Assembly: GCA_030220185.1 (NCBI GenBank)
Contig: JASPKZ010007430.1
Location: forward strand, 1,253,501-1,317,500
Source: Diploptera punctata
Taxonomy: Eukaryota > Arthropoda > Insecta > Blattodea > Blaberidae
Direction of reading: 5' to 3'
DNA: 64,000 nt
In this document: in pieces, positions 21,256-33,269 of the stretch
How the letters are laid out: every line of letters begins with the position of its first letter
How positions within the stretch are numbered: the first letter of the stretch is position 1
Translations under genes and position numbers: made by a program
Notes under the pieces: model-generated
Database searches by the model: none
What the model saw: only the letters and a program-made list of their open reading frames with translations
What the model was told of the DNA's origin: nothing

Positions 21256-21994
21256 TAACAACAAATACCGTCACTGGCCAAAAAAAAAAGGCGCCGTAAG
21301 ATCGTGAAATGAAGATGGACAATGCACATGCCTACCCCTGACAATCCTACAGCAGTGGAAGGATTAATCAGGGAACGTCTTCGCAACACAGTGACCGTGT
21401 AAGACAAATGGAAGATTCCTGTCACAATCTTTAATGGTAGAATAACAAAACTACAAGATCTCTCGCACCTACAAACTATTTTCCTTGACTTCTATTATCC
21501 CTCAAAAGATGCACGTAATCTTTTGAAATATCCTGTATGTGAAATAAGATTGCAATTTTATTTATAGAAAATAGATTTCTGTATATCGTACTGTAACAAG
21601 CAATCACAATATGATTGATGGATTGCATGTGTCACTTTCATTCTCATAGTTGATGAAAACATTTAAATTCTTCTACTGACAACATTCCTCTTCAGCCCGC
21701 CCGCCTCTTCAATTATCGACAGTTCGCCCCAACCCTAAAAGCCAGAGGCGAACCCTTTGAACATCAAAGCAACTCAAATAGGATCATCATGCATTCTTTC
21801 ACTCTGTTATAATAACCACTAAAATCAACTTTATTATTCATAAAATATTGTTATTTATCATGTTTCAATGTTTAAAAGTTGATTTTGCTAATCAATGGTG
21901 AAGTTTCACTTATAAAATGAAATTTGTAACACAAGGCAGTACGTTCTCCACTCTAATTAAGGGATAACGTCGTTTTCTCATGTCCATGGGTCCT

Positions 21995-22000
<6 letters not shown>
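21256..22000. other. No feature recognised
   Basis: No coding signal or repeat was seen. A small 11 bp hairpin near 21820-21890 (AAATCAACTTT) is the only structure noted. Confidence 0.35.

Positions 22001-22001
<1 letters not shown>

Positions 22002-22062
<61 letters not shown>
22002..22062. repeat. (TAA)n microsatellite, left of alpha copy 10
   Basis: About 20 TAA units. A second array of the same unit lies on the other side of the alpha fragment, at about 22243-22309. Confidence 0.9.
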
Positions 22063-22063
<1 letters not shown>

Positions 22064-22068
<5 letters not shown>

Positions 22069-22244
22069 ACTCACTGGCACTATCGAACCCGTAGGTTCAT
22101 GGTCGCGCGGACATAAGCTCTCCATATATCCCTATCCTGAGCTAATGTTTTCCAATCATTCCCTTATAATCTACTTCCCTCAAATCATAGTTAATGTTAT
22201 TCTCCCACCCCCTTGGTCTACCAACTGGGCGTTTTCCCTCGGGC

Positions 22245-22246
<2 letters not shown>
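22064..22246 (-). mobile_element. RTE-like LINE, family alpha, 183 bp (copy 10)
   Basis: The reverse strand holds only the last part: GRPxxxW region, YDLREVDYx, then WRAYVRATMNLRVR. It is held between two (TAA)n arrays with no other flanking sequence. Confidence 0.75.
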
Positions 22247-22309
<63 letters not shown>

Positions 22310-22380
22310 TTTTTACCTGGTGGAGTTATTGCCTTGTCTACCACTCAGTCAGGTTGGATAAAATGTACTATAATTAACCT
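22243..22380 (-). mobile_element. CR1/L2-like LINE 3' tail (copy 4)
   Basis: On the reverse strand CTGAGTGGTAGACAAGGCAA and CTCCACCAGGTAAAAATA lead into (TTA)n. This matches the 3' untranslated end at 42465-42600 in opposite orientation. Confidence 0.65.
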
Positions 22381-23019
22381 GTTTTAACTAAATTATAATA
22401 GAAGTAAATGAGTAGGCCTATACAGTTTGCCTACAATATAATTACTGGATAATATATTGTTGATTTACTTTAAATTTAACAAATAAAAGATAAAAAGTAG
22501 GTTAAATAATAGAATACCGTAATTAAAATTAAAATAAAACTACTAGTGACATAGAATAAATTCCATTGTTTTAAGGAGAAAAATTAATTATCCGACAAGT
22601 ATTTATATAAGATTAATTTAAAAATCTCAAATGTGCGGCAACCCTGTTATCTTGAGGGAGGGAATTGCAGGAGCGGGCACTGCCAACTGTGAAAGAAGTA
22701 GAATAGGCTATGTCTTGCAAAGCAGTCCTGTTAAAAGACTTTTGTTGTGACCTAGTATCAACACTGTAGTGAGAACATAACTTTTTTAATCTGGACGCCT
22801 GTTAACTAAGTATACAAGAGTGCTGAAATGTGAAAAGAAGTGATAGTACAGTTTTACGTCTGTCACTAAGACGGAGCCAAGAGAAATCATTGAATTTGGG
22901 TCACGTTTCCAGGGTGAGATGTTTTCGTTTATTTAATTATTCATCAGTAATGACAAATGCCCGAGAATGTAAATAGGCCCCGAGCATCATCTAACCTTCA
23001 ATCTTTTCACTTTCACCTT
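22381..23019. other. No feature recognised
   Basis: No coding frame or shared repeat was seen. Confidence 0.35.
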
Positions 23020-23230
23020 GCTTAGTATGAAAGAATGAGTGAATGGCGTGTCTTCAATGTTCGTTTTTTTTTTTAAAGTGGCCTCAGCATTGACTAATCA
23101 AGGCCCTCCATGCCCTTATGAAATAAAGTAGTACATATATTAAAATTCCTCTCCAGGCAGATAGTTACCCTGTAAAGCCCGGCAGGCGTGGGGCACAAGA
23201 AGTTCCTTCAAAGGAGAGGTCATACTAGGG
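23020..23230 (+). mobile_element. SINE family R, headless (copy 3)
   Basis: The forward strand has GAATGGCGTGTCTTCAATG, GGCCCTCCATGCCCTTATG, CTCTCCAGGCAG and AAGGAGAGGTCATAC, matching the R body in the same order. The tRNA-like head is absent. Confidence 0.6.
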
Positions 23231-23749
23231 CAAACGAAAGAAATAAAAGGATGTGAAATGTCTTGTATTTTATTGAGAATGGTTTGCTCAAATGTTCTAA
23301 TTTATTCTAGTTTTATGAACACTAACGGATTTTTTAAAAATATTGTTCTATATCTGATTATGCTAGATTTTAGTTTGCATCTAGCAATAGCATCTTGCAA
23401 TCATAAAGAATTATTTTTCTATAAATGCTCCATACACAGTTTTTAAGGTAGGCCTAAATATTTAGAGAATTCCGAAGATATATATATATATATATATACC
23501 TTCATCGATCTTACTGCTAGACACCAAAACTGGACAATGAAAAAATATTTATTTACGTATCTTGGATTGGAAGTGGTTCTTTTACGGACGAGTGGGTTGT
23601 TTTTGCCTCGCCTGCGGTTCCGCAAGAATTTCGAGCGAGTGTACAAGAGACCTTGTAGATATAACAAATAGAAGACCGAGAAAAATAAATCGATTAATAT
23701 TTAAATCTCCATGCATATAATCGTCTCTATAAAGAATAACTAAAGAACG
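23231..23749. other. No feature recognised; (AT)n
   Basis: Contains an (AT)n run at 23478-23499. No coding or repeat signature was seen. Confidence 0.35.
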
Positions 23750-24715
23750 GTAGTGCATTCTATCGTACTTACAGGAATGGCGGCCATGATTGAAAGTTCA
23801 ATTTCCTAAATTTCGGGATTGCCAACCTACAAATAACTAAATAACTATAGGCTACTGTAATATTACAAATTACCTAGCTAGGGCGGGAAGTAAAATCACT
23901 ATCCTTCGTGTAGATAGGCTACTACGTACAATATATATACAAAAATATATCCAAAAGGTAATGTTAATATACTTTATACAAAACAAATCATTGCATTTTA
24001 AATTAACTGAACTTTATTCGAAACAATATTGAAAATTGACTTAGAATTTTACTGAAAACGTTAGACTTCATAGCTTTATGTCTAATATTATTTTTAAGGA
24101 CGCTAACTAGTGTAACAGAATCTGCAATATTGATGCCTTCTTCTAAATTTATTATCGTCTTCAGCATTGAATATTCTGACCACAAACTCGCTGAGACTTT
24201 AATGTTTCACTCCTGAGCACGAAATAGGTAATAATATTTTTTTTCACATACAGTACAACTCTTCTCCTCCAGCCACTTTCTGAATGAAATTTATGTTTTT
24301 TCATATCTTGATTTAGATTTCTCTGCCACAAAAGAAACACGCTTCTTCAATTTCGTCATTTTGATTACCATCATTCATACTTACCGCCATTTTAGGCCTG
24401 ATCAGTGTCACGACCTGCTGTAGTCTCTACTAAATTATTTTCGGCATTTACGTAGCGTGTATACATTGGCCAGACTAATAACGTCAGTCAGTTGTTTATA
24501 ATGAACGCAAATATTTCCAAAAAATATGTTATTTGACTATTAGGGTATGTATTATTTTGAAAAAAAAACACCAATGCAAAATTAATGTACAACACACGTT
24601 TGTGGAGGGTATTACAGAATCTTGGAAATTAAAAACCGAGCGAGAGCGAGGTTTTTAATCATTTCCTCACTTCTGTAAAAACCACGTCCCAACCTCGCAT
24701 TGTAATATACTATTT
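23750..24715. mobile_element. Repeat family Q, long form (about 966 bp)
   Basis: Outer segments (GTCGTACTTACAG..GGCGGCCATGATTGAAAGTTC at the left; CCGAGCGAGAGCGAGGTTTTT at the right) match both arms of the inverted pair at 30873-32406. About 350 bp in the middle (24030-24375) is absent from those arms. Read in reverse, the middle starts at an ATGGCGGTAAGT and has short coding-like frames (EEACFFCG, then INLEEGINIADSVTLV) broken by stops. I do not recognise the product. A perfect mini-hairpin, AAAACC...GGTTTTT, sits at about 24630-24660. Confidence 0.6.
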
Positions 24716-24905
24716 CAGTACGAGGTGCGTGCAATATGTTTTAGCATGATGGAATAAAAAAATATATAAAACATGGTATATTTAATTGGAATGAATTAAA
24801 ATGACTATATGAAAGTCTGAGTTAGGCCTATATGATCCAATGAATTATTTGTATTAACGTATTGTGACGTCATAGTTTTGATTTTCGGATATATATTTTT
24901 TTTAA

Positions 24906-25125
24906 CCCTTAAATTGGCAAAGCATTCATTTCTCGTGTCAGTTATTTGAATGTTGCGGACTGCACTGTAAATTATATTCTACGTAACTATTATTTTTGGG
25001 TATATTGTGTAATTCTATACACATTCAAGTAATTTCGACTCGTTCGTTTCTTTCCGTTTTAATAAAGATATATTATTAAATAAAATATTTGACGTATCCT
25101 ACAGGATACATTGCGAATTTAAGGG
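24906..25125. mobile_element. piggyBac-like MITE, 220 bp, TTAA-flanked
   Basis: TTAA lies at both sides (24902-24905 and 25126-25129). The ends are inverted: left CCCTTAAATTGGCAAAG, right (inverted) CCCTTAAATTCGCAATG. CCC-starting ends with TTAA duplications are the mark of the piggyBac superfamily. There is no coding capacity. The right subterminal part contains the palindrome GTATCCTACAGGATAC. Confidence 0.75.
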
Positions 25126-25138
25126 TTAACAAAGAACT

Positions 25139-25312
25139 ATGGGTCCTAAATCGAAATTAAGTTTGAAAAATGCTTCGTTGATAATGGAAAATTTCTTAAG
25201 TGTGGAAGATTATGTAAATATTCCTTCGTTAATTTTAAACTATGTTAAAGTGGCAGAATCAAAATTTATTCCTGGTAAATCAAAGAAAAGCAAGATCGAC
25301 TTCCTTAACTAG
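25139..25312 (+). other. Small open frame of 57 codons, unknown
   Basis: An ATG-started frame reads MGPKSKLSLKNASLIMENFL and ends in a lysine-rich IPGKSKKSKIDFLN. I do not recognise it. It lies between a TTAA MITE and a LINE tail, so it may be a fragment of an unnamed transposon or chance. Confidence 0.15.
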
Positions 25313-25419
25313 CTCAGACTATTAGGAGTGGAGTATATACTTAACTTCCTTATTGGCTTTACAGCCCTTGAGTCTAGCCATAGCCTCCCCTACTGAAATA
25401 AAAAAAATAGGAAAAGTTC

Positions 25420-25790
25420 ATCTTATTATTCTTTTAACTAGGTCCATGGTCTGTTTACCATCATTCAGGAGGTGATTCAATAAAATATGTCGCCAGTCTC
25501 TCTATACATTGTTCTTTTCTGTCTGCCGACATTTTTTTTTTATCTCTTAGATATAAATCTCCAACTGTTCTAATTAATCTTATATTGTTGGCTCTATCTA
25601 CACGAGAGTTCCATTTATTTGTATAGTTTTCTATCATCTGTTTTACGTCTATTACATTACATTGTCGTCTCTCATCTTCGTTTCTCATTCTGTCTAATAT
25701 GGGTTTATCTATTACAATTCGTAGCGTATTCATTTCTCCGATTGGAGGTTCAACTCCTGCTAGTATTATATAACTTATAACCGGAAAAAT
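25420..25790 (-). pseudogene. LINE, family gamma, C-terminal end (copy 1, distal part)
   Basis: A reverse frame of 90 codons (25461-25733) reads TLRIVIDKPILDRMRNED, then RRQCNVIDVKQMIENYTNKW, then RLIRTVGDLYLRDKKK. This fits the region of RTE-like LINE proteins just before the Gly-Arg-rich block. The homologous segment in copy 2 is at 39005-39345. The rest of copy 1 starts again at 27420, so about 1.6 kb has been inserted between the parts. Confidence 0.65.
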
Positions 25791-26384
25791 TATCCTGATT
25801 TTAATAATAATTTGGGATTTTATTTATTTAATCTTTAATTTAAAAAGTGACAAATAAATCCACGTTAATAATTATTTATTGAATAATGATAAAACATAAT
25901 AAATATTTTTATGGCATCGAATGAGAAGAATAACAATCATTACATCATACCTATTATTGTGATAAACAATATATATTCAAATTTACTGACTAATGATTAT
26001 GACAAGAGAATGTTTAAATAATGTGGGGCTTGAATCGGCCGGACATATGATTGGAGAAGCGAGGAAGGAGACGAGCTAATCGTGTTCTTTCTTAATTAGG
26101 TAGGCAATCAAAACTTAACAAATATCGTCGGATTGGATAATGCGATAACAAAAGAAAAAGAGACATGGCTAAAAGAAGATGCTGAATGATTGACGCCATT
26201 AAGTGCTGTCTACAGAAAAATTAATTTAACAGATATATTAAGCATAATAGTATGATAATAGATAGTGAAAAAGAAAGTTTGACCTACGTAAATAATGTAA
26301 ATATAATAATATTTAATTTAATTTATGAAATTATAAGAAATTTCATTATAAATAAAATATATCAAGTTGATATAAAAATAGAAA

Positions 26385-26387
<3 letters not shown>

Positions 26388-26431
<44 letters not shown>
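26388..26431. repeat. (TA)n microsatellite
   Basis: About 22 TA units in an AT-rich stretch inside the gap of gamma copy 1. Confidence 0.9.
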
Positions 26432-26433
<2 letters not shown>

Positions 26434-26705
26434 TAAGTAAATATTTTATTTTTAAAGTAATATATTTAATAATATTCAAGATGAATCGTTTATGAATTTA
26501 ATAATACAATTAAACATAACATATTAATAACAACTTTATTGCAAATGTGCTGTATTGATAGTTATCGTATTTAATAATTGAAACATGATAAAGTTTTATC
26601 TTCACTATCAAAACTTATTTGTGAATAATAAAATATTTATCCGCCTTACTCGTGTGAAATATTTATTAAGGAAGACATTTATTTTATTCTATTTAAAAAT
26701 ATATA

Positions 26706-27237
26706 CAGGGTGTGACAGGACGTCGCCGACAAAATGATAGGCATGATAGATCATGCAGAGGGGATCATTTTTTGTGTAGGAACACATATTCGCAAACACG
26801 TCGCTCATGAGTTATGCGCAGATGAAGGTGTTCACTCATAAGGGTCGGAATTGAATACAAACAATCATTTTATTGAAAAAGACATGTTTTTAGAATAAGT
26901 GTTCAAACAATACATGTTTTGACGACGTCAAAAAGAATCGTGCCATGATCGGCCCTTCTGGCCGATCGTTGCTGCGACGATATCAAATCATGTAATGAGG
27001 CGCATGGTCGACCGTTTAAACACTTATTGTAAAAACATGTATTTTTCAATAAAATGATACGTGTACAATTGTTTGTATTCAATTCCGATCCTTAAGGGTG
27101 AACACCTTCATCTGGGCATAACACATAAACGACGTGTTTGCGACTATATGTTCCTTCACAAAAAATGGTCCTCTCTGCATGGCCTATCATCCCTATAATT
27201 TTGTCGGTGAGTTCGTGTTACACCTTGTATATTACTC
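26706..27237. mobile_element. Foldback element with ~200 bp arms, TA-flanked
   Basis: The ends CAGGGTGTGAC and (inverted) CAAGGTGTAAC lie between TA dinucleotides. The arms pair through CGCAAACACGTCG, CAGATGAAGGTGTTCAC, GGAATTGAATACAAACAAT, CATTTTATTGAAAAA and ACATGTTTTT. The centre (about 26905-27010) is not paired and holds its own small palindrome, GATCGGCCCTTCTGGCCGATC. There is no transposase. TA flanks suggest mobilisation by a Tc1/mariner-type enzyme. Confidence 0.8.
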
Positions 27238-27419
27238 ATCAATATTATTAACAAGAATTAGCTCTCCTGAGAAGACAGTAGATACGTTTACAAACTCTAT
27301 TACTACTTGAGTATATTCACTAAAGTCCTATAAAATGTTTTTAAACCCTATAAAAATAACAAATAGTTTAAAGATAAAGGCAAAAACTATTTTTCAAGCT
27401 AATAGGTGCTATACGTAAT

Positions 27420-27990
27420 TTGTTGGATATTTTTGTCCCGGATCAAGTTTCAACGCCATTACTGATCTTACTTGGTTTTATAAATATTTATTTTACTTTC
27501 AACAGCAATATATTTATTATTTTAAGCAACCCGATATTCTGGGGCTTTAAATACCTGGCCTCTTATATCACTTAATACACACATATGACTTTATGTATGT
27601 GTTGAATAATTCTATCGTTTATTTCCAATTTACATCTCACCGATATTTAGATTTGGACATTAATTTTGTCTTATTAATTGATACTGCTATATTACATTTA
27701 TCTGCAGTTCAGACTAATGGATATAGTAAGTCTTTGAAGATCATACATCTGTTCTGAACAATAAAACAGCATTGCCTTCATATCGTAATACAATCAAAAT
27801 TGTATTTCCTATCAATTATCCTCATAAATTTCTCATATTTTGTATTACTTTATCCGTACCTAACTTAAATAATAGTGGATGAGTGAGTCTCCTTGTATAA
27901 TGCCTGCGGAACACTTTATTCCGTCTGTTATTTCACGGTTGAGTGGTAGACAAGGACTTAAGGCCTTAACTCTGCCAGGTAAAATAAAGC

Positions 27991-28048
<58 letters not shown>

Positions 28049-28600
28049 TATGTTCATTTTTGTCACTGTGTTCATGTCTTTGAATTAATTTTCAGAAGTT
28101 CTCTTGGAACTTTGTATTCTCTTAAAAATTTCAAATATGTCTCTTAGCCGGGGTCCGATTGAAAGCTATTAAAAATGAATAAATAAAGCATACATACATT
28201 TCATATTAAACTTGTTCAGTTATATACATTTTAAAAACATTATTTCATTGTTTCTTCATTAATTGTATTAATCCTTATTGATTCAGTTCATTCAGTCTTT
28301 CTGTTTTCAATAATTTCCATACTTTCCTCCAAGTTCCAAACAAATATTTTTCCATTCCCTTAGTGAATGCTTCCCAATATGACCATTTTATCTTTTTAAT
28401 TTTCTTTTTTGATTCATTTTTAATTATTTTACACTCATCTTCATTGTCTGTTTTTTATGTGCTTCTAAATTTCAGATGAATGTTCTTCTTATCTTCTGGC
28501 ATGTAACTTCTTCTGTAAACCATCGAGTATTCCTCTTTAGCCCTTTATTATACTTTATTGTACGTTTATCCACTACTTATTTGACTGCATCAGAATATTT
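27420..28600 (-). pseudogene. LINE, family gamma, linker and reverse transcriptase (copy 1, main part)
   Basis: Reading right to left, 28580-28300 gives a lysine-rich linker (a KSKKKIKKIKWSYWEAFTKG stretch, then LFGTWRKVWKLLK). Next, 28170-28080 gives RIQSSKRTSEN-like remnants of the reverse transcriptase entry. At 27930-27870 it reads ITDGIKCSAGIIQGDSL, the G-x-x-Q-G-D-S motif. Below that, 27860-27430 matches copy 2 at DNA level. A CR1-like tail (27935-28055) is inserted on the other strand. Many stops are present. Confidence 0.7.
27935..28055 (+). mobile_element. CR1/L2-like LINE 3' tail (copy 3) in gamma copy 1
   Basis: The forward strand reads GGTTGAGTGGTAGACAAGG, CTTAAGGCCTTAACTCTGCC, AGGTAAAATAAAGC, then (TTA)n. 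It is only the last 120 bp of the element whose coding part is at 41250-42440. It interrupts the gamma reverse transcriptase frame. Confidence 0.75.
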
Positions 28601-30872
28601 ATAGGAAAGTTATTCTCCAAAAATCAGTGAAATCGGATAATTAGGAATGGGTGGGTATACTTGATAACCGACATTTAAAAATCACTTTAGCAGCCGCTAT
28701 TTTTGTTCTTTTCGCAAATAAACTCTAAATGTATTAGGCCTATTTCATTAATAAACGTAATATTGAGTTTGTTGTTTCAGTGAAATCGAACTTCTAGCAG
28801 TGGGAGTCAACCAGAAAACTAAAAATTTAACGGAAACATTCTCAACTCTATAGTAGCCCCAATTTTTGTTTTATCGCAACGAAACTTAGTAGGCCTATAT
28901 ATGATCCAATTATCAAAAGAAAGACTTTTCCGTAAACTAGAAAATTCGTACCTTCAGGAGGGGGGTTTAACTAAAATCAAAATATTGAAAATTGCTTTAC
29001 TGCGTAGTTCCTGTTTCTTGCAATAAAACTGAATACATACGATTTAACTAATAAAATAAAAATACATTCCGTAAACGAGAAAAGCGGATCATACATTTTA
29101 CTTCCTTAAAACTTATCTTTGTTTAGCCAGTTCCTGCGTGACAAACTCTTTCATTCCTAAAATGTAGTATATGCCTATTATTATTCGAAGCGAGGATTCA
29201 AATGTTAACAAAAAAAAGCAGTAATTACAGTTGTAATAACAATATCACAAATTACACAATTGAATGTTACTACTATATTTAGCCATAAAATAGCGCAGAT
29301 CGGAAAACATAAACAGAAATTTAGTAGCCTTTATTTTAATAAGAAATAATGGAACAAAACAGCAGACTAATATACATTGGTCAAAACAGTAAGTGCTCAA
29401 GCATTTAAAACAAACATGACATAATTAGTAACAATACGCCCCAGGTTCCTCGTAATAACTTAATATGGTAATTTGACTTCTGAAGCTTTCAGATAAAAAA
29501 AAACACACACACAAATGAGCTCTAAACACGTATTTTTAATCAAATAATGGAATTAATTTAAGCAGCAAGTAACATGATATCATATGAGAAATGTGAACAT
29601 ACATGTGTGCTGAAATACGAGTATTAAGTAAGGTGCAGATTTTTCTAGGCAATTAAAATACCTCTATTTTTTTTTACAATTTTATTTCAAAATGTTTAAG
29701 CTGAATGTAGTAACACACACACATTTTTATTAAGCAGAGAATAATAGTGCAGATGTTTGATACCGATTATTGTTATAGAATAATGTTAAAAGTACGAAAA
29801 ATAGCGAAAAAAATAGAAGTAAGGATTGAAATAACATCAACCTTGATATAAACGGATGGTAGATAGATTAGCTATGAATTATGATTACAATATGATTGCC
29901 AACTTAAGGGAAACTGTTGATTATGCTGTGTCAGTCCCTATCGGTTTCGGATTGGTTTCCACCGAGGGCCCGCGGAGTAGAGAATCGAACGTTTCGTAAT
30001 AGAAGCTAACCTAACGAACTAATCCAATTTAAGATAACACAGTCATGTTAACGATTTAGTAGTCTAAATGTTATTTCCTAAGATAATATGTTCCAAAAAT
30101 CACATCACACAACTTAACAATATAATATGAAGTATCGAAATATGTCGGTAGATGTCGTGATTGTAAGAAAACATATGTTGACAGCATGAGAAGTAATCGA
30201 AAATGTAATGGAAGATAACTGATACTTATTGAAATACTGTAGTTTCTAAAATATATAAGATAGAGTTCGTTAACCAGCAAAATCGTAACATTAGGTGTAG
30301 GAGTTCACCTGAAACGAAAATTTAAAAATCACTCTAGCGGTCGTAATTTTCAATGTTTCACAGCGAAATCAATGTCATTTCACGCTATTTAGATAAAAGG
30401 AGGAAGGTATTATACAAAAAACCAGCGAGATTCGGCAATTAGAAATAAGGGTTTACCTGAAATTAAATATTCGCTTTAAGAACCGCCATGTATGGTTCGT
30501 CGTAACGTACACCAAACAATTTAATTAAGCCTTAAATTGATAAAGTGCCCTATAAGATTAATTAGTTTAGTTTATTTAATATTATTAATAAAGTAATGGA
30601 AAAATCAATTGGTATATATTACTTAAATTGATATCAAATTATACTATAAAATGCAAATAGGTAATATGCAAATAGTCTCATATTTGGCAGTTTTACTTAG
30701 CAGTGACACTGCAATGTTGTTTCAAATTATAATATGACCACAACTAATATAGGCCTACACTATTTTATAAGTTAAAAGTACAATCTATTTTACAAGTCAA
30801 AGCAGTGTATACAATTTAAAAGTAATACCACAAACTTACCTTGAAAATAATTTTCTAAACTGTTCCTTCTTT
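28601..30872. other. AT-rich stretch, few weak repeats
   Basis: No gene is seen. A loosely repeated phrase recurs at about 28620-28690, 28770-28870 and 30280-30500 (a CAGTGAAATCG core, then AAAAATCACT, then GCAGCCGCTATTTTT-like), suggesting an old, diverged tandem or dispersed repeat. The part at 29880-30170 matches 37060-37310. Confidence 0.4.
29880..30170 (+). repeat. Dispersed repeat P (copy 1)
   Basis: It shares with 37060-37310, in the same orientation, GAATCG/GATTAG, AACGAACTAAT, AAGATAACACAGTCATGTTAAC and ATGTCGGTAGATGTCG. There is no coding frame and the class is unknown. Confidence 0.45.
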
Positions 30873-32406
30873 AGTATATTACGATACAGGATCGGGAAGT
30901 GGTTTATACAGAAGCGAGGAAATGTTTAAAAACCGAGCGATAGTAAGGTTTTCAATTTCCGAGATTCTGTAAAACACTTCACAAACGTGCGTTGTACATT
31001 TTTTTTGCGCGATTGTGTTTTCAAAATATTAAATAATAGTAAAATAATAGCATATATTTTGGAAAGATTTGCGTTAACTGTGTGGGCAATGTTTATTAGT
31101 TGAGACTACAGCAGGCCGTGACACCAATCAGTCATAAATGGCGGCAAGTACGTATCCATTTTTTATATTGTTTCAAATAAAGTTCAGTTCATTTAAAATG
31201 CAGTGATTTGTTTCGTATAATGTACATTATATTAACACTATCTTTAGAATATATTTTTGTACATGCATTGTACGTAGAACACATACAAAGGGGCAGTGGT
31301 TTTACTTCCCGCACGAGGTTTTTAACATGTAATATTACCGTATAGTTATTTAGGTTGGCAACCTCGAAATGTAGGAAGTTGGAACTTTCAATCATGGTTG
31401 TCATTGCTGTAAGTATGACAAAGCGCACTATCGCACAAAAAAAAAGTCTTACTACTTAATGAATGTTTGTTCTTTTTAAGTTATTCTGACATTTATTACA
31501 GAACAGCTAAGCAACAGAGCTACTATATCTTGGACTCATGTGCAAATATAATACCTAGAGGATGCCTCGAAATCGAACAAAGAGTTATGTCTATGACATA
31601 TAATGTTTACATGAAGTCACACTGCTAACTGGTAAAAATAATGTAGCAAATTTAGCAGTGTAGGTTTGTATTTATCAATCAGGATTTACCAGATTGCTAA
31701 CCAGTAAATTTTACACTGCTACTTGCAACAGTTAGCTGTATCAAAATCATTTTAAAAAGAACAAAAACCCACCAAGAAGAGTCTTAAGGAACATTAAAAA
31801 AAATATATATTTCCAATAGAAGTTTTTGCGCGATAATGCATTTTGTCGTACTTACAGCAGTGGCGACCATGATTGAAAGTTCAACTTTCTACGTTTTGGG
31901 GCTGCCAACCTAAATAACTATACTGTAGTAAAATAACTATACTATAATATTATATATTATAAACCGCGTGTGGGAAGTAAAACCACTGTCCTTTATGTAT
32001 AGGCTTACTACATACAATGTAGGCCTACATGCAAAAAATATCCAAAGGGTAGAGGTAATATACATTATACGAAACAAATCATTGCATTTTAAATGAACTG
32101 AACTTTATTTGAAACAATATAAAACAATAAATACGTACTTGCCGCCATTTTATCACTAATTGATCTCATGGCTTCATGTAGTTTCAACTAATAAATATTG
32201 CCCACACTGATAAAGTTAGTCAATTATTTATATTGAACGCAAATATTTCACTATTATTTATTATTTTGAAAACACCATCGCGCAAAAAATAATGCATCTT
32301 TGTGAAGTGTTTTACAGAATCTCGGAAATTAAAAATCTCGCTATCGCTCGGTTTTTAAACATTTTCCTCGCTTCCGTAAAAACCATTTCCCAATATGTAA
32401 TATACT
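30873..32406. mobile_element. Two inverted copies of repeat Q (palindrome, ~1.5 kb)
   Basis: The left arm (30873-31445) and right arm (31820-32406) are inverted copies of the outer parts of the 23750-24715 repeat. Shared blocks, written for the left arm, are AGTATATTAC, AAAAACCGAGCGATAG, TTTGCGTTAACTGTG, AATGGCGGCAAGTACG, GCAGTGATTTGTTTCGTAT and GCAACCTCG. The 375 bp spacer contains no recognised feature. A GCGCGAT motif next to T or A runs recurs near 31005, 31436, 31827 and 32280, perhaps old element ends. Confidence 0.7.
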
Positions 32407-32689
32407 ATTGTTGTATTAGGCCCACTTTTAATTGTATTACACTCCTAACTAATTTTATCAGGATCTCCAAACTTATAAAATGGATTGATTGTTAGGAGTT
32501 TAACTAGTAGTGCTCATATGAAACAGCATTGTAGTTACATTGCTAAATAATACTCCTAAATACGAATCCTACACTGCTAACTATTATTTCACACTGCTAT
32601 TTTTTAAAACGATTTTCAAGTTTTAGCAGACTAAATTATCTGTCTACACTCCTTGCAAGCAGATTGATAGTTTTGTGAAACAGGCTCTA

Positions 32690-33116
32690 GGTCACAAGAT
32701 AACACTCTGCTATCTCTCTCCACAGCTCTAATCTACTTCTTTAACAATAGCCTCTCCCCGCTCCTGGAATTCACTTCCGGAAGATATCAGGGTTTGCCAC
32801 ACACTTGAGACATTTAAGTCACCTTCATTCAATTACTTGTTAAATAATTATTTTTTCTCCACTATAAATTTATATGTCATTAGTAGTTTATTTTCATGTT
32901 TTCTGTATTGTATATGTTATATATTAATTCATTTAATATAGAAAAAATCAACACACATTCAAGATATTAATTGTAGTTCTGTTGTATATACCATACAATT
33001 ATTTATGTATATTGCAATTTAGGCGTAAGACTAAATCTAATTACTTTAAAATTTTTATAACCTGGTTAAGTGATAGACAAGGTCTTAAGGCCTTAATTCT
33101 GCCTCGTAAAATAAAG

Positions 33117-33189
<73 letters not shown>

Positions 33190-33190
33190 A
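32690..33190 (+). mobile_element. CR1/L2-like LINE 3' end (copy 2)
   Basis: With a frame change the forward strand reads AWNSLPEDIRVCHTLETFK-like residues near 32765-32815, then NYLLNNYF and the shared 3' end: GTTAAGTGATAGACAAGG, CCTTAATTCTGCC, GTAAAATAAAG, and (TTA)n at 33118-33188. The W-N-S-L-P...F-K block is the usual last conserved block of CR1/L2/Jockey-like proteins. The copy is 5'-truncated. Confidence 0.75.
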
Positions 33191-33269
33191 CTCATTACAG
33201 AGATGACTATACACATGCTGATTAAATATTATTCGATTCACGTTTCTTGTTCTCTTATTTGTAATATTT

